A DNA stretch of 64,000 nt from Melanocharis versteri. Its lineage: Eukaryota; Chordata; Aves; Passeriformes; Melanocharitidae. The position numbers and the translations under genes were made by a program. The notes beneath the pieces were generated by a model that did no database searches, had not been told where the DNA came from, and worked only from the letters and a program-made list of their open reading frames with translations. How positions within the stretch are numbered: position 1 is the first letter of the stretch; each line of letters starts with the position of its first letter. Of this stretch, positions 1 to 13,039 are shown in pieces. Location of the stretch: assembly GCA_013397845.1 (NCBI GenBank), contig VZTG01003728.1, positions 761,465 through 825,464 of the forward strand. The letters are read 5' to 3'.

Positions 1-480
1 GGTTGGAAAAAACCCTTAAGAACATTGAGTAACACTATAAACCTAATACTGCCAATTCCACTACTAAACAATGTCCCTGGCTGCCATGTCTGCATATCTT
101 TTAAATAACTCCAGGGATGTTGACTGTAGCACTTCCCTGGGCAGCCTGTTACAGTGCTTGACACCCCTTTCAGTGAAGACAATTTTCCTAATATTCAGTC
201 TAAGTCTAAGTCCCTGGCACTACTGGAGGTTGTTTCCTCTCATCCAATTACTTGTTACCTGGGAGAAGAAACCAACCCCACCTGAATTCTGCAACCTTCT
301 TCCAGTAGTTGTAGAGAATGATAAGGTCTCCTTTCTCCAGTCTAAGTAAGCCCAACTCCCTCAGCTGCTCCTCATGACTCACTCTCTAGACCTTGCACCA
401 CCTTCTTTGCTCTTCTCTGGATGCTCTCCAGCATCCCAATGTCTTGTATCATCAAAGATTCAGTGCCATTCATGATGAAC
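1..480 (-). mobile_element. CR1 LINE, 3'-terminal fragment
   Basis: The block reads as the reverse complement of the 3' end of an avian CR1 non-LTR retrotransposon. The plus strand opens with the 'ggttggaaaa' motif that normally sits about 20 bases inside the CR1 3' end. It then follows the usual order: 'cttccctgggcagcctgtt' near 134-152, the 'cctaatattcagtctaa' segment near 189-205, 'gataaggtctcc' near 320, and 'ctccctcagctgctcctcatga' near 356-377. Similarity fades around 470-480. The element lies on the minus strand and its 3' end is probably cut off by the window edge. It is diverged, with frequent substitutions and small gaps, and has no usable reading frame. The assignment rests on recall of the family consensus, not an alignment. 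Confidence 0.85.
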
Positions 481-2789
481 TCCTCATGGGATTATCAGTA
501 AAAAAACTGCAAAAGTCACCTAAACCAGACAGAGAGCCAGGGACTCCTAACCTCTTTCTTGGCATGGAGAGGAAGGTGTTAATGAGACAGTGTAAGGCAG
601 CAAGCTCTCCTGTCTGGGGAACTATTAAAAGGCTCCAATTTCTGGTTTACTCTGGTGTATGATAGGAGACCATTCCATAACACTAGGGTTCCAAGATGTC
701 CTGCAGAGCCAGCAAGATGTTTCGTTTATCACATACTCCAGATACTTGGTGTTTCTATGGCTGTTCAGCTTATATCCAGTTTCTTTTGTAGAGCAAAACT
801 CACTGCTTTCATTTCTATGCTTGTAAAAACAGCCAGCTCATACTGTGTTACTGTGGATATAGAAAACCAGTTCATACTGTGTTACTGTGGATATAGATAA
901 GTGCTACATCGTATAGGATGGCAACCAATTTTTTTTTTCCTTGAGGCAGAAAGTTTTTCAGCTTATGAAAATCCTCCTTTTGTTTGTATCCTCCTCAGTG
1001 GACTCCAAAACACCAGCCTCTGCAGTCATCTGTAAGCACATTGCTTAAAAGGCTGACTGGGATCTCTCATTGCCTTTCAAATGGGTCTGCTTCCTCTTTG
1101 TTATTGAGCTCTCTGTTGACATGATGTGCACAAGTACTGTGACTTGATTTAGCTGGCTGCCTCTCGAGACTTAGGTGAGTCTCCACCTATTTTGTGAATA
1201 CCAAGATCTATGCAGGTGAAAGGTGCATAGTTGCTGAGTTGAAGCAGTTCTGCATGTGTCCAGAAGATACAACCATGCATAAGAACAGAACAATTATTAC
1301 CCTTTGTTTTCTAGAATGATGTAGAAAGATCAAGAAGTTTGAGTTAAGATAAGTCACTCAACATTATATCCATCTCTGCGGCACCAGACATTTAGCTACT
1401 GTTTGTTTTAATTGTCACTGGACAGTTGCCAAATGCTGCATAGAATGCCAAGAAACCACTTTTTTCATAATTTGAGAACAATTAATGAATTCTGTAGTTG
1501 GCCCATGCTCTGAAGAGTTATGATTTCATTTCATATGATAATCCAGTTCTATTTGATTCAGTCACAAAGTAGATATTTTTGTGAACGCCACCATGTGCAG
1601 GGTAAGAAACTTGTGGCCATAGTATATATGTTATGTTAGTCACAAGATACCAACTTTAACCACCAAATCCAGTCACTGGTCAGTAATATGTCTGAATGAT
1701 GAGTTCTTTACCTTCCATGTAGCATTAGACATATTGGGGATCTACAGTATTTTTTATAACTATGAATGCTGGCTTTTCTTAGGGTCTGAGTTGGCTTATA
1801 CTGTTTGACCCCAGAACTTAAAATAGGAGAAGAAACATTTCAAAACTACATTTCTAGTGACCATATGCATCTTGTTAAATTCAATATATTTTTCTTCTAT
1901 TTGTATAAAATCAGTATGTATCCACCATTGATCTGATGGACATTCTTTTCTGATGTAACCATAACACTCAGATGATTGCCTAGGGCTTGAATTTTTCTTC
2001 AGTCTTCCTGTGTGGATGAATTCTTTTCTGAATTTTTACTGTGGCTATCAGCAAGCTGCTGATAAATCGAGGGTTGAGGTAGGTGTTGGACACCTATTTC
2101 CCTATTATGGTAATATGGCAGACCTAACTGCAATCTTCTTACAGCAATGTTTTCACTAGACCTCTTGCTAGAACACTGATTAGAGCAGTTCAAACCAGTG
2201 TCTTTAAGCCAAAACATTATTTATTTCTTTTTGCAACTAAAAAGTTGGTAATGCAAATTGTGGTTCAAAAAAGCATTGTCTGGGTGTTTCATTCATCTTT
2301 CACAGAAACAAGAGGGGATAGTAAATTTTGGTAATGGTTACTAGTGACCAGCTGCAACAAGCTTATAATTTCCTTTGCCATACAAGGCACATGATGTCTT
2401 TAAAATTTGTGCATCCACGCACCAATTACCCAGGGACAGAAAAGTGAAGGAATCTAGTTTGCATATTTTCCTACACTCTGTATAATACTACTACATGGTG
2501 ATTCTGTGCCTTAAAGTATGCACATAAAAATTGTGATCCAAAAACCAGGAAAGAAAGGAAATCTCTTGTTGTACTATGTAAGCTGAAAGAAAATAATCAA
2601 AACTGAAGTTGTTGTGGTTTAACTGAAGTATTTTCTTCCCTAGTATTTCTTCTGATAAAAAAAAAATTGCAAAAGCAGCTCTTGTTACTGAAAACATCAG
2701 TTTACAGGAGGTGGCACTGTTTGGCCTACCTCTCCCTGTTTCCAAATCATGGTGTTAAGATTCAATTATTAAAATTACTAGAGAGATGC
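481..2789. other. Noncoding stretch, no gene seen
   Basis: AT-rich single-copy-looking sequence with only short chance open frames. Apart from the small tandem duplication at 838-897, no repeat family, RNA gene or exon could be recognised. Confidence 0.6.
838..897. repeat. 34-bp tandem duplication
   Basis: A unit beginning 'tcatactgtgttactgtgga' occurs at 838-871 and again from 872, with the second copy ending near 897. The copies are nearly identical, so the duplication is recent relative to the flanks. It gives a short internal peptide repeat in one frame, but nothing suggests that frame is translated. Confidence 0.85.
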
Positions 2790-3400
2790 CTCTGCCTGAA
2801 TTAAGGTGCAAACGAGACCATATGCTGAGGTCACTAGTACAGATTATTATTTACAGTAAATGTGATGTAGAGAGAGAGAAAGAAATAGAGAAAAGAAAGC
2901 GAAGGAATAAGAGTAGAAAGGTATGTAGTCACCATCCATTGGATCTTGTGACAAGACTTTATGATTGCAATTCCAGTGTCTGTTGGTTGAAGTGGTGTTC
3001 GCTGTCTTGATCCATCAAGGATGGGGGAAGCCCATAAAGCACCAAAGTTCCATGGGTTATAGATGCTCTGGTTCGCGTGGGAAGGCCCAGGTATCCCTCC
3101 TGCAGTGGAGAGTTTTACACTGAATGATGTAATGCTGTAGATCACAGGACACTTCAGGAGTCACTGATGGTCCAGGACACCTCTCAAAATGCCACAGTTG
3201 CCTCTCAGATCAGGGCAGTTTAGTCAATTATGGCCCATCAGAAGGGGAGAATACCTTCAGGCTACGTGTGAATATCCCCATACTTTACCGGAGGGGAGTT
3301 TTCACACCTGAGCCATTATGTAAAGAGAGGGCATTGGTATTGGCATTGTAAAAAAGCCCTATCCCACCTTCTATGATTTGCTCTCATCATCCTCTTCCCT
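2790..3400 (-). mobile_element. Old LTR, same family as the 16482-17262 copy
   Basis: This block is a diverged relative of the solo LTR at 16482-17262, in the same orientation. Shared landmarks in order are: 'ttacagtaaatgtgatg' near 2852 (against 'ttacgataaatgcaatga'); a reversed TATA-like 'gggttatagatg' near 3054; 'gttttacactgaatgatgta' near 3112; 'ttatggcccatcag' near 3229; and 'ggaggggagttttcacacctgag' near 3291. It carries a polypurine run near 2868-2921. Ends and a target-site duplication could not be fixed, so the limits are approximate. The divergence implies an insertion much older than the 16.5 kb copy. Confidence 0.55.
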
Positions 3401-6400
3401 TATTGGTTGGTTAAGTGGTCAATTGTTTGAGTCATTTGCCAGTCCAGTCTCTCACACATGGTCAGGTGGCATTATTTTTCTTGAGCTAAGTCTGCCATTG
3501 TTGTGAAACAGAAAGGTTTTTACATAGAAGTATATGGCTATGTTTGCTTCTGAAAGATTGAATTTATGATTGTATTTATTTCCACCTACTGGATCACCAT
3601 TGAAATGGACAGAATTTCTCAGTCTCATCCTTTAAATCAAAGACAGAAAATAGTCTGCTCATTTATAATCCATGCTTTCAACTAGATGACAGGTGAAATA
3701 GCATTCAAAGATAAGTTATCTTATTTCATTTTGAGAATTCAAACTGCTGATCACAAAATTATGGGCTACAATGGCAAATTTAGACTATCTTTATTTTTCA
3801 ACTGCTGCAATTTGCATTCTATTTTTTTATCCTGCATGCAAAAACAAAGGAAAAAGAAAAAAGAAAAAGCTGAGTTGCTTTTAATCGCGTTGGTTTAAGC
3901 TGCCTCTTTAGTTCCCTTGGCACTGGGCCTAGATGGTGTCAGTCACCCACCCCTGGGCAGCTGGATTGCTAAATTCCAATCTGTGCCCTTTAACCACTGA
4001 GCTTTTCAAAATAAATTTGAATATGTCATAATGATGAATTAATTAGTTCAGTTCAGACCTCTTCTCCATCAAAAATGTGGGCCCAGAATGCTTTGGAAAA
4101 TATGAAAATCAGGAAATTATAGGATCTCTTTGGATCTGTTCCTTCTTATGGCAGCTACCATGACACAGATGCCCATAGAGTCTGCTAATATCCAGCAGGG
4201 CTTATTTCTTTGGGCACGGGGATTTCTGTGTTGACTGTGAGTTGTGTTTGCAAAGCCAGCTCAAGTTAAATGGTGCTGTGCTTCAAGCAAGATAAATGAG
4301 ATCAGGAATTCACCAGAGATACTTACAATGTTGTTCGATGCCACAAGAGCCCTTGGAACCAGGGAGCGTGGCCAAGAGCTGAAAATGTCTATGCAGAATC
4401 ACTCAGGCAAATGCAGGTTCACATATTTTTGGGCTGGCTGAATGTTTCTATTTGCCTCAGCTAATCATCTCCCTGGTGCCTGAACTGGCTTTGCTCCCAG
4501 GAAAAGTGTGGTGTCATTGCTGCACCTTAGCTCTCAGTGGTTGCAAACCAAGTGCTCTGCATGGAAAATATGGAGAATTAACTGCATTTAAACAATTCAG
4601 GTCAAATTACTATGAAGGCATCTGTGAGAGAAGTGACATCTCTGATGTGTTTCACCTTTATCAGTAAGGAGGTTAGAAATCCAAATCCTGTGTTGATACA
4701 ACTATAAACTCAGACCAAATCCGTGTTCTGAACCCTGCCAAGGTTTGACACACCTTAAACGTGATACAGACTGTTCTATGTAACACTCGTGTCCTTTTGA
4801 TTGCTGGTGAAATTTAGTTTCCTTTACTGGTTCTACTGTCTTGTTGTGCAAGATGACTTGCTAAATACTTTCTATTTTCTACAACTTTCTTAGAAGAGGA
4901 AGCGTATTTATTACTGGCCAAAAACTAAAATGATGCATAAATAGAGAGATCTTGAGGACATTAAAACATTGGTGGATTTAGGACAAGAGGTTTGCACTTT
5001 GCCTTCATGAAGATAGGTCAGTCTTTCCTTTGCTCCTGGGCCCTTGTTCTTCCTGCTCTTTATAGAGTAGAAGAGTGGGAAGATACGATTTTATGATCTC
5101 TGTTTCTTTTCGAAAGGCATCTTGGTACTTTTGTTAACATCTTGAAATTGAAACGTCCACGTGTCTTGGGCATCCCTTTGATCATAACACCTCTTTCTAT
5201 CCTGCTCACAGGGGAAAGTTACTGCTGCTGTAACCGTAGATGAGGATAAACTAGAAATGAAAGCTGACTCAGACTCTCTTCACTGTTTTTGCTTTGCAGT
5301 GAAGATATTTCAGGTGACTTTTGTTACAAGGATTTGTCAGGCCATCCACACAGAAAAGAGGGCTTCTCGGAAGGCTTTTGCTGCATTCATTAAATCCATT
5401 TTCAGCTGCCTTACCTCTCCTTTCCAACAGAGATGGCCTGTGTGTATTGTCAGGGAAAAGAAATGGGAGTTGAACCTGCAGAAGTACTCTCTGAGATATG
5501 AGGGCATAGTTTACCTATCCAGAAACCCACTCAGTAATTGCAGGACAAAGTATGAGTCTGATGTTATTGAAGAAAAGTGAATGGAACTCTGGGAACTAGC
5601 GCTACAATATAGCTCAGATATTGGAAAATAATAGCTCATTCAAACTACTTCAAGCAATCCGTATCATGTATTTCTGTGAGGGCTTCTGGTAGAAACATTT
5701 GATAAGATTATGTTAGTGCACACAGAAATGAGTGTGGCTGTGGTGTCAAGTCTAAGGGATTATATTTCTTTCGTAGTGAAAGAACAAAACAAGTTTCCAG
5801 TGTTGACGCTGCCACAACACCAAATGCTGTTCTAAGAGACCTTCCTTCTGTATTTAGATCATTCTTGTCTTCTCCTCTGGGTGCAATTTTCAAAGTGTAT
5901 TATGTGAGTGGACACATTTCCTCTTAAATTACTGGCAAAACTCCCACATACTTGAGTGGAAAGAAGATAAGATGCTATTTTTAAGATGGTGACTTTTTAC
6001 TATTACAAGTATCCCTTGTGGTGCTCTGCCAATCATTGCATTACAGATACACTGAGCTTTTGAATAGATAATGAGTCACCAAAACTTATCAAACCAAACC
6101 AGAAGAACACACAGAATTTTATAGTAGTTTTCATTATAGCTCTCAAAGTCCTTTGTAGGCACAGGTTAGTTTATTCTGACTCTGTTACACAAAATGTGGT
6201 CCAAAGTAAAATAACCAAAGCAAGTATTAAGATCATAGCAGGAACTAATGTGAAGTAGTACTAAGGCTGAGTTCTTAGCTGCCATACTACCATGTGTTTC
6301 ACAGGGTATGAAGACATTATTCCATGGTATCCATAGCTGGGCATTAACTATATCTTGGTGCTTTCTCTTCCATTTAAATTCAGTTAGATGTAAAAGTAAA

Positions 6401-8584
6401 TAGAAAAAAAAAGATCCAGACTGTCTCTGTGTTTTTCAGTGAAACCCAATATATTCAGCCCAGTAGCTGAACACAAGCAAAGATTTTTAAAGTGAACCAG
6501 TTGGAATTTTGCCTATGTACAGAACATGAGACAGTCCCAGTCCGTGAATGCTTCCACCAGGCTTGCATTAGCTTTTCAGTAGGAATTAATTTGACAAAAT
6601 CTTTTTTTATAACCGAAGTAATCAGAACAAAAAAGAAGTTCTGGAAGTGCTCCCCTCTGTGCTCACTCACTCAAATAAAAACCCCTGTTGTCATGAAAAG
6701 TACACCAAGGATACAGAAATACTTTTTAATGAACTAGTTCTTGTGGCAGCATGAAATCTGGGATTAGATATACAGTGCTATTAGTCTTATTTGTGTCTAT
6801 CTAGTCAGTCTTGTGTTACTTTTATCTAATTTTCATAATTTTTTAAGCTGGTAATACAAATAATTCTTCTTGTCTCCTGTAGTGCTCTGAGAAGTGACAA
6901 AAAGCCCCAAACTTAACATCCAACACTGATTTGCAATCAAGCTCCACTGTTTCAAGTTGCATCACATGATTCTGCCTAATGGTGATAAAGAGCTCCAGGA
7001 ACTGGATAATGTTGAGGATTATTGGTCACAGTGATCAGCTGTTGGGAAAGGCTTAAAATAGTGACAAATGTGTTGGTGTGATTTACTAGGGAAGGCACCA
7101 ATTTTCTAACATGTGTTTCCGGTATCCTGTGTTATACCTAGTCTAATTTCTGTTTGCATTATACTCACATGAGCAACGCTTAGAAGACAGGACGGTATTT
7201 TGAAACTCAGAAGGTGAAAGGAGCCTGTACAGGGGCAGATCAGCCCCTTGGTTGCACTAATTGTCACCCCAAAACTTAGTACTGCACACAGCACTGCTAA
7301 GTGAATGTATGATCTGTATGTACATCAAGAAACAGATCTTTGACTTAGATTTTTCGAGCTACATTTGTGTGGGATAGAGTACTACATCATTTTTAGTATT
7401 AGGCAGTGCAACAAAGGGCTTTACAGAACTAATATTATTCCTCACAAGTTGTGCACAGACTTAAAGAGTAATGCTCATGGAAACCCTTGGGCTTCATCCT
7501 GATTCAGTTTTATACTACTATTTCGGCCTGATTTTGTGAGTATAGTTTAATTTCTAGCTGTTGTCTTTTTTTTTTTTTTTTCCAGTCCAAATTAACATGC
7601 AGCACTAATGCTACCTGCTTACATTTCAAGCTTTCAGCATTAAGTCCCTAGAATATTTGGTTTTTAAAAATTCAAAACAACATCATTATTTCTTTAATGC
7701 TCTTTAAAGATGACTGAATGTGTTTCTGGACCAGAAAGCATTACACTGCCTGCTATTTGAAATTCTCAAATTTCCCTAACACTTAGGCTAGCGAGGACCA
7801 GGAGTTGTGTTGATGTGTTTTTTTGGGGATCCCTGTAGGACCATGTTGTGACATTAATGAGGAGTAGTTCAGCCCTTTTTGATCCATGGCAAATGTAGAA
7901 CAAGCAGCAATACTTTTGATAAAATCTGAAAATCCCCTAAGAACACAAATTGGTATTTTCCCCAGTATTGTCACAAACTTTCTTAAATTATGATTTTGAT
8001 CTGATCAGTATAATTTGGAAGCATCTTTTCCTGATTGTGGCTTTTCCAAATGTTCCTTAAGTAGAGGTACAGAACATAATTACCTCTGCCAGACTGCTGT
8101 TCTGTCTTTCACAAAGCTATGCTAGTGATGTTTCCCCATGGATTTTGAATCAGGTGCTTCCTCAGTCAAATACAAGATTACATTATTCCCTCTGGACTCT
8201 TCTTCTCCCAGGCCAACTGCCTGGCAGACTTTTATCTGGAAGTCCTTGTCATTGCTTTCCTAAATCCTGCCTCTGACTACAAAGATTTAAGATACCGTCT
8301 CATCAGTATGCAGATGTACTTCACCGGGTTTTTTTTGATATTTTCTAAACACTGACTAATTCATTTCCTGTTTAAGACGCACCTGATCAGAATGCGTAAC
8401 TAAAAATATGAAAAATGTGTTGGCTGCAAACTTCTTGCTTTCCAAGAAAACAGAAGGGATGTATTTTGCAACCATTTCTGTCTTCCATTTCACCTTTGCC
8501 TCTGATGTTCCAGATGTCACTTTCACACGTAGCACTTCTTGTAGCTACCAGCCAGCTGCCCTGCCCATTTTACGTGGGACTGTG
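3401..8584. other. Noncoding stretch, no gene seen
   Basis: About 5 kb of AT-rich sequence. Open frames are short (under about 110 codons), overlap on both strands and show no protein family I recognise. A 16-base T run lies at 7566-7581. Nothing else is supportable. Confidence 0.55.
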
Positions 8585-8678
8585 GGATGGATGGATGGAT
8601 GGAAGGAAGGAAGGAAGGAAGGAAGGAAGGAAAGAAGGAAGGAAGGCAGAAAGGAAGGAAAGAAGGAAGGAAGGAAGA
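8585..8678. repeat. Compound microsatellite (GGAT)n-(GGAA)n
   Basis: Four perfect GGAT units (8585-8600) run into an interrupted GGAA/GAAG array (8601-8678), with interruptions such as 'aaag' and 'ggcag'. The whole tract is purine-only except for the T of GGAT and a single C, so it forms a strand-asymmetric polypurine block of roughly 90 bases. Open frames through it encode only low-complexity Lys/Gly/Arg/Glu-rich peptide and are not credible genes. Confidence 0.95.
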
Positions 8679-11600
8679 CTGAATAGTCCTCTGCTTTTGT
8701 TCTGGTTTCTAGAAAAGTCCCACTCCTACTGGAATTTCTCCAACAGACCTCCCATACATGGTAAGATCACCATGTCATTCCACAGTTACTTCTTAGAGAG
8801 ATTAAAGAATGAAGAAAAAGTCATATTTTAACATTAGTGAGGATAGAATCTGTTACAACATAAGATGTGTCTTATTTTTAATATAAATTCTAGATTCCCA
8901 GCACAAATGAAAACAAACTACTCGTCTTCTTCTGAAAAGTCGTTCTTGAATTTGTTGTCGCACCCCTGAATTGCTACTTCACATCTAAATTTTTTATTTA
9001 CTTTCTAAATTTTGAGGCGAACTTGCTGTTAAAGGCAGGAATTGTCTCTCCTGTAGAGAGCATTTATTTTTGAAAAATCTGAGTGGTGTCAGTACAGTGT
9101 GTATAGAAGAAATACATGATTTTCAAAGGCACGTTAAGGAAAGTGAAATAAAGCTGGGAAAGGGAGGTACCAGTTTCAGAAATGTCAAAGACTCCTCACA
9201 CTTGATGAGAGGAGTTACCTTCCTGTGAGCCCTGTAAGGCTTCTTTTCAGGGCAGAGCACTGTGAATTGCACTGTCTCTGTAGACCAACAGCTACATAGA
9301 CCCAGCACTTATCAGCTCTTGAGAGTGTCCTCCATTTTCAACTATATTTGACAGCCAACATTTCTTCATATAATAACATTATAGAAGCTTACATTTAAGG
9401 ATTCTTTCTAAGTAAGATTACCATAGAATGTGAGCTGGGCACTGATGAATAATCTGTGAAGGATTTTTGGTAATAGGTTCCCCAGGTCTCTTATAGGTTT
9501 GAGCAGCATGAGTGCCATGAGGAAGTGCAAAGGGATGTCTCTTAGAGCCCTTTGCTTCTTGCCAAGAAAGTTGTAGCTCTTAGTTACCCAACTGGAAGCC
9601 AGCAGATTTTGCCATACTAGGAAAGGCGGGACTGGGTGCAAGAAGACATATTATTAAAAGGCATACAAACTGCATGTGCATGTGAGTCAACATCATCTGG
9701 CCTTAGTTTTCTCATGCTCAACATGTCCTACCACAATACCATTTCAAAGAACTACATGACTGTATCTTGGTACCTAAAAATACATTTCCTATAGCAGTCA
9801 CTCTCTCCATGTGCAGTCTCTCTCCTTTTCTCCACCCCAAAACAAGGGCCTTTGGAAGAGCAAAAAAAAATATTTTCTACTTGTTATCTTCAGGATAGCA
9901 GTGACAAAAGCAGGTTTAGGCATTTGGGGTTAATATAAAACTGAAACTCTTTGTAGAACCCACCTAATACAATCATCACTTCCAAATGACTGAAGGAAAA
10001 AAAAGTAATTCCTTGATAAAGTCTTCTGTGTTCTGACTAGTCAGTGCTCTTAAAAAAGGGTTCAGGAAATATGTATACCAATTTTTCAATCCATATATCT
10101 CACAAAGACAAAAGTCTAGATTAATTCCACTCATTTTTATAGCATTGCTGCATTTTTATAGAATAACCATGTAATTTGATGCTTTAGTCTATGAGAGTGC
10201 TGACCAGACCACTCTGTAATAACTGTCTCTTTTAACATCAGGCTTCCAGGTTGCTGGTGTTGCACTGCATGCCAAACTGTGCAACACTTTCTCTTGGGTA
10301 AGCTACAGAAAAGAGCCCTTTGAGATAATTTTTGCAGACAGTCTGTCATTCTGCAGCAAGAGGAGAAGTGGTGGGACATGAGGCATGAAAACAGTGTGTG
10401 TGCTAAAGCAAGCAAACCCATAAGCCTGGAGACACAGGGATAAAAGGTGGAGAACATTTGTGGTGAAAGATCCACACCAGCCAGCCCAGGAGGAAGCTTT
10501 CACTCCTGCATGAATGAGCTTTTTTACATGCCCAAGGGATGGAGATGTTTACTGAGCTCCCTGCCTCGATTTTGCAGCAATGTTTGAGGCTTTGCAGCCC
10601 AGGTCACTGAACAGATGGAAGATAAAACTGGTGGGCTGTGGGAAACACAAGATAGAGTAGGGATGCAATGATGCATTGAGCATGGGCAAAACCTATGATC
10701 AACAGTACTTAGTGACATGCAAGAACTGTAAGATTAAGCAACAAACAACTGGAACATTGCTGACTTACCTTGCCATGCTGATATCACCTTCATCATGAGA
10801 GGGTTATGTCTCAGACAGCTCCACCTTATCTAACCCTCAGCATCTGATTGGAAAAGGTACTGGCTTTTTTATAAATATTGTACAGTGGAAACATCTTGAC
10901 TAAAATCCTTTCAACAGTCCTTCCTGTGTCTCATTCACTTATTGTGAAGGAGAGTTACCGTGAAGGACCATGACCAATCATTTAAAAAGCTGCTGACAGA
11001 TGTAAGGAAATCCATGTGGGCACTGGACTACCCTGTGTTGGTAAAAAATGAGTTGATGTATAAGGCCAACTCAGCCTCTGTATCGTCCTCGTATTTATAG
11101 CTTGATTGAAAGGAACAGACAAACAAGGATTTCAGCATGAAATGAGAATTGCCGTACTATAATATTCTGGGTCTTTCTCTGCAAAAGAGAGATTTGATAC
11201 AGGATGATAACTGTTTGACAAGCCTTGTCAAACACTGTAAGGGATTCTGAAATACTTTAAAAGACTTTATATCATGTGGATTTTATATGGTTTCATTTGC
11301 AAGCACGGGATTTTTTACTACTATGATTGTTCACACAGCACAGCTGAAAATTACATGTGGTCTGTGTTTACTATGATTCTTTACACGAGTAAAGAAGGTA
11401 GAATTTGGTCCTTCTGATTCATACATATATAGTCATAGGATTTGCTTCAAAGATGCTGTTGAGTGAGAAGAGGAATAGCAACACACATTTCTGGAAACAG
11501 CTTTGAAGCTCTGGTTATAGTATATTTACCAGGACTTGCATGAACCTCACTTCTCCTGCTGCTCATTAATGCCAGCAACACTAATGTACTGTCAGAAGAG

Positions 11601-11894
11601 ATTACTGGACTTTGGTTGCTTGAATAATTGATATCTGTAGCCAGTCCAAATTTTGGTCAAAACATTTTGTACTAAAATATTTCCTTAATAGAAATCTACT
11701 TTTTTTTTTTTTTTTTAGAATAGTCCAATTCTTCTAAAATACGTGGTTGGGGTTTGTTTCTTTTATTTTTACATACCTACGTAACTTCTTTCTTAATGAT
11801 ATGAGTAGTGTAGTACACCCTGATCTTTTTACAGGTATATCATATGAAGGGTGAGATATTCAGTCCATTCTTTTTCCACATTCTATCCCCAGTA
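8679..11894. other. Noncoding stretch, no gene seen
   Basis: AT-rich sequence with scattered short open frames, the longest about 110 codons on the minus strand at 10137-10475, with no recognisable domain. An 18-base T run lies at 11700-11717. No RNA gene or repeat family was recognised. Confidence 0.5.
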
Positions 11895-11895
11895 A

Positions 11896-11954
<59 letters not shown>
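11895..11954. repeat. (ATC)n trinucleotide microsatellite, about 20 units
   Basis: A perfect run of about 20 CAT/ATC units, followed by a decayed tail ('aatcatcctcatcatcgct') to about 11980. One plus-strand frame reads it as a polyserine run between hydrophobic ends. That is a by-product of the repeat and not evidence for a gene. The perfect core makes it likely to be length-polymorphic. Confidence 0.95.
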
Positions 11955-12089
11955 ATCATCCTCATCATCGCTATAATCATCATCTCAGTAATAATATTCC
12001 TTTTAAAATCATTAATAGTAATGGCTATTTAGTAATGTCACGCCACTTACTTATAGCAAATATACTCAGTCATATGGGGTTTTTTGATT

Positions 12090-12206
12090 GGTCTACATAA
12101 TACTGAGCCTGCTGGCAACAAATGGGATCCGCCTGTCTCAAAGGGGAAAATGGATCTAGCTGAGGGGTTAGCAGGGCTTGTTGAGAGACCTTTAAACCAG
12201 ATTTGA
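12090..12206 (+). pseudogene. CR1 ORF1 C-terminal remnant
   Basis: In frame with the TGA at 12204-12206, the plus strand encodes a tail containing 'LAEGLAGLVERPLNQI' followed by stop. This matches the short conserved end of CR1 ORF1 (leucine/alanine-glutamate-rich, with a '...GLIERALN' type ending). The upstream body of ORF1 is absent or unrecognisable. The spacing to the ORF2 endonuclease fits the normal CR1 order. The ORF1 product is thought to bind nucleic acid; this fragment is too short to act. Confidence 0.6.
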
Positions 12207-12448
12207 AATGGGATAGGGACATAGCCAGGCTCAAAGAGATGAGGTATAAGAAAGGGAGAGCTACAGTGACCACCCCAGTAGCAAAAGGAGTCTTGAGAGG
12301 AAACACCTCAACCAAGCGCAAGCAGCCCATGATGTAAATTAACAAGATTATGGGGAATCCCTTTGCAATCCTGCTGACGTATTGACACAATCAAATGTAA
12401 ACCAACACATGCAGTATGGGGAACAAACAGGAGGAGCTATAGATCTGT

Positions 12449-13039
12449 GTGCAGTCACTGGGTTTTGATCTCAGTGCCATTACAGAGACATGGTGGGATA
12501 GCTCACACGACTGGAATATTGTCGAGAAGGACTACGTGCTGCTTAGGAAAGACAGACCACGAAGGCACTGTGATGGAGATGACCTCTCCGTGAGACAACA
12601 CTTGGATTGCATTTTGCTCTCACTAGGTGAGGATGATGAGCGAGTTGAGAGCTCATGTGTCAGGATGAAAGGACAGACTAATAAGGGCGACACTGCTGTG
12701 GGTGTTTGCTACAGAACACTTGATCAGGAGGAGGAAGTGGATGTGGTCTTAAATAGGCAGCTGGAAGCAGCCTCACAGTCACAGGATCTGGTTCTTGTGG
12801 GGATCTTTGTCTACCCTGACATCCACTGGAGAAGCAACACTGCAAAGCACAAAAAGTCCAGAAGGTTCCTGAAAAGGATTAATGACAACTTCCTGTCACA
12901 GGTAGTGGAAGATCTCACAAGGAATGATGTTCTGCTTGTCCTTATGCTAACAAACAGGGAAGACCTTGTTGGAAATGTAGAAGTTGGGGGCAGCCTCGGC
13001 TGCAGTGACCATGAGATTGTGGAGTTCAGTATCAAATGA
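12449..13039 (+). pseudogene. CR1 ORF2 endonuclease domain remnant
   Basis: About 196 codons without a stop, matching the apurinic-type endonuclease domain of CR1 ORF2, which nicks target DNA during retrotransposition. Visible landmarks are 'SAITETWWDSSHDW' near the N-terminus with the catalytic-region glutamate, 'GVCYRTLDQEEEVD' in the middle, 'DIHWRSNTAKHKKSRRFL', and the terminal 'GSLGCSDHEIVEF' segment with its conserved Ser-Asp-His. The typical 'GDFN' motif has decayed to 'GIFV', which loses the Asp/Asn pair expected in the active site. A segment after 'RKDR' is also damaged, and a TGA at 13037-13039 ends the frame where the family continues. The first in-frame codon is GTG inside the domain, so no true start is present. 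Confidence 0.85.

Noticed and set aside
11844..12032. Open frame with a polyserine run
   Set aside because: Produced by the (ATC)n microsatellite.
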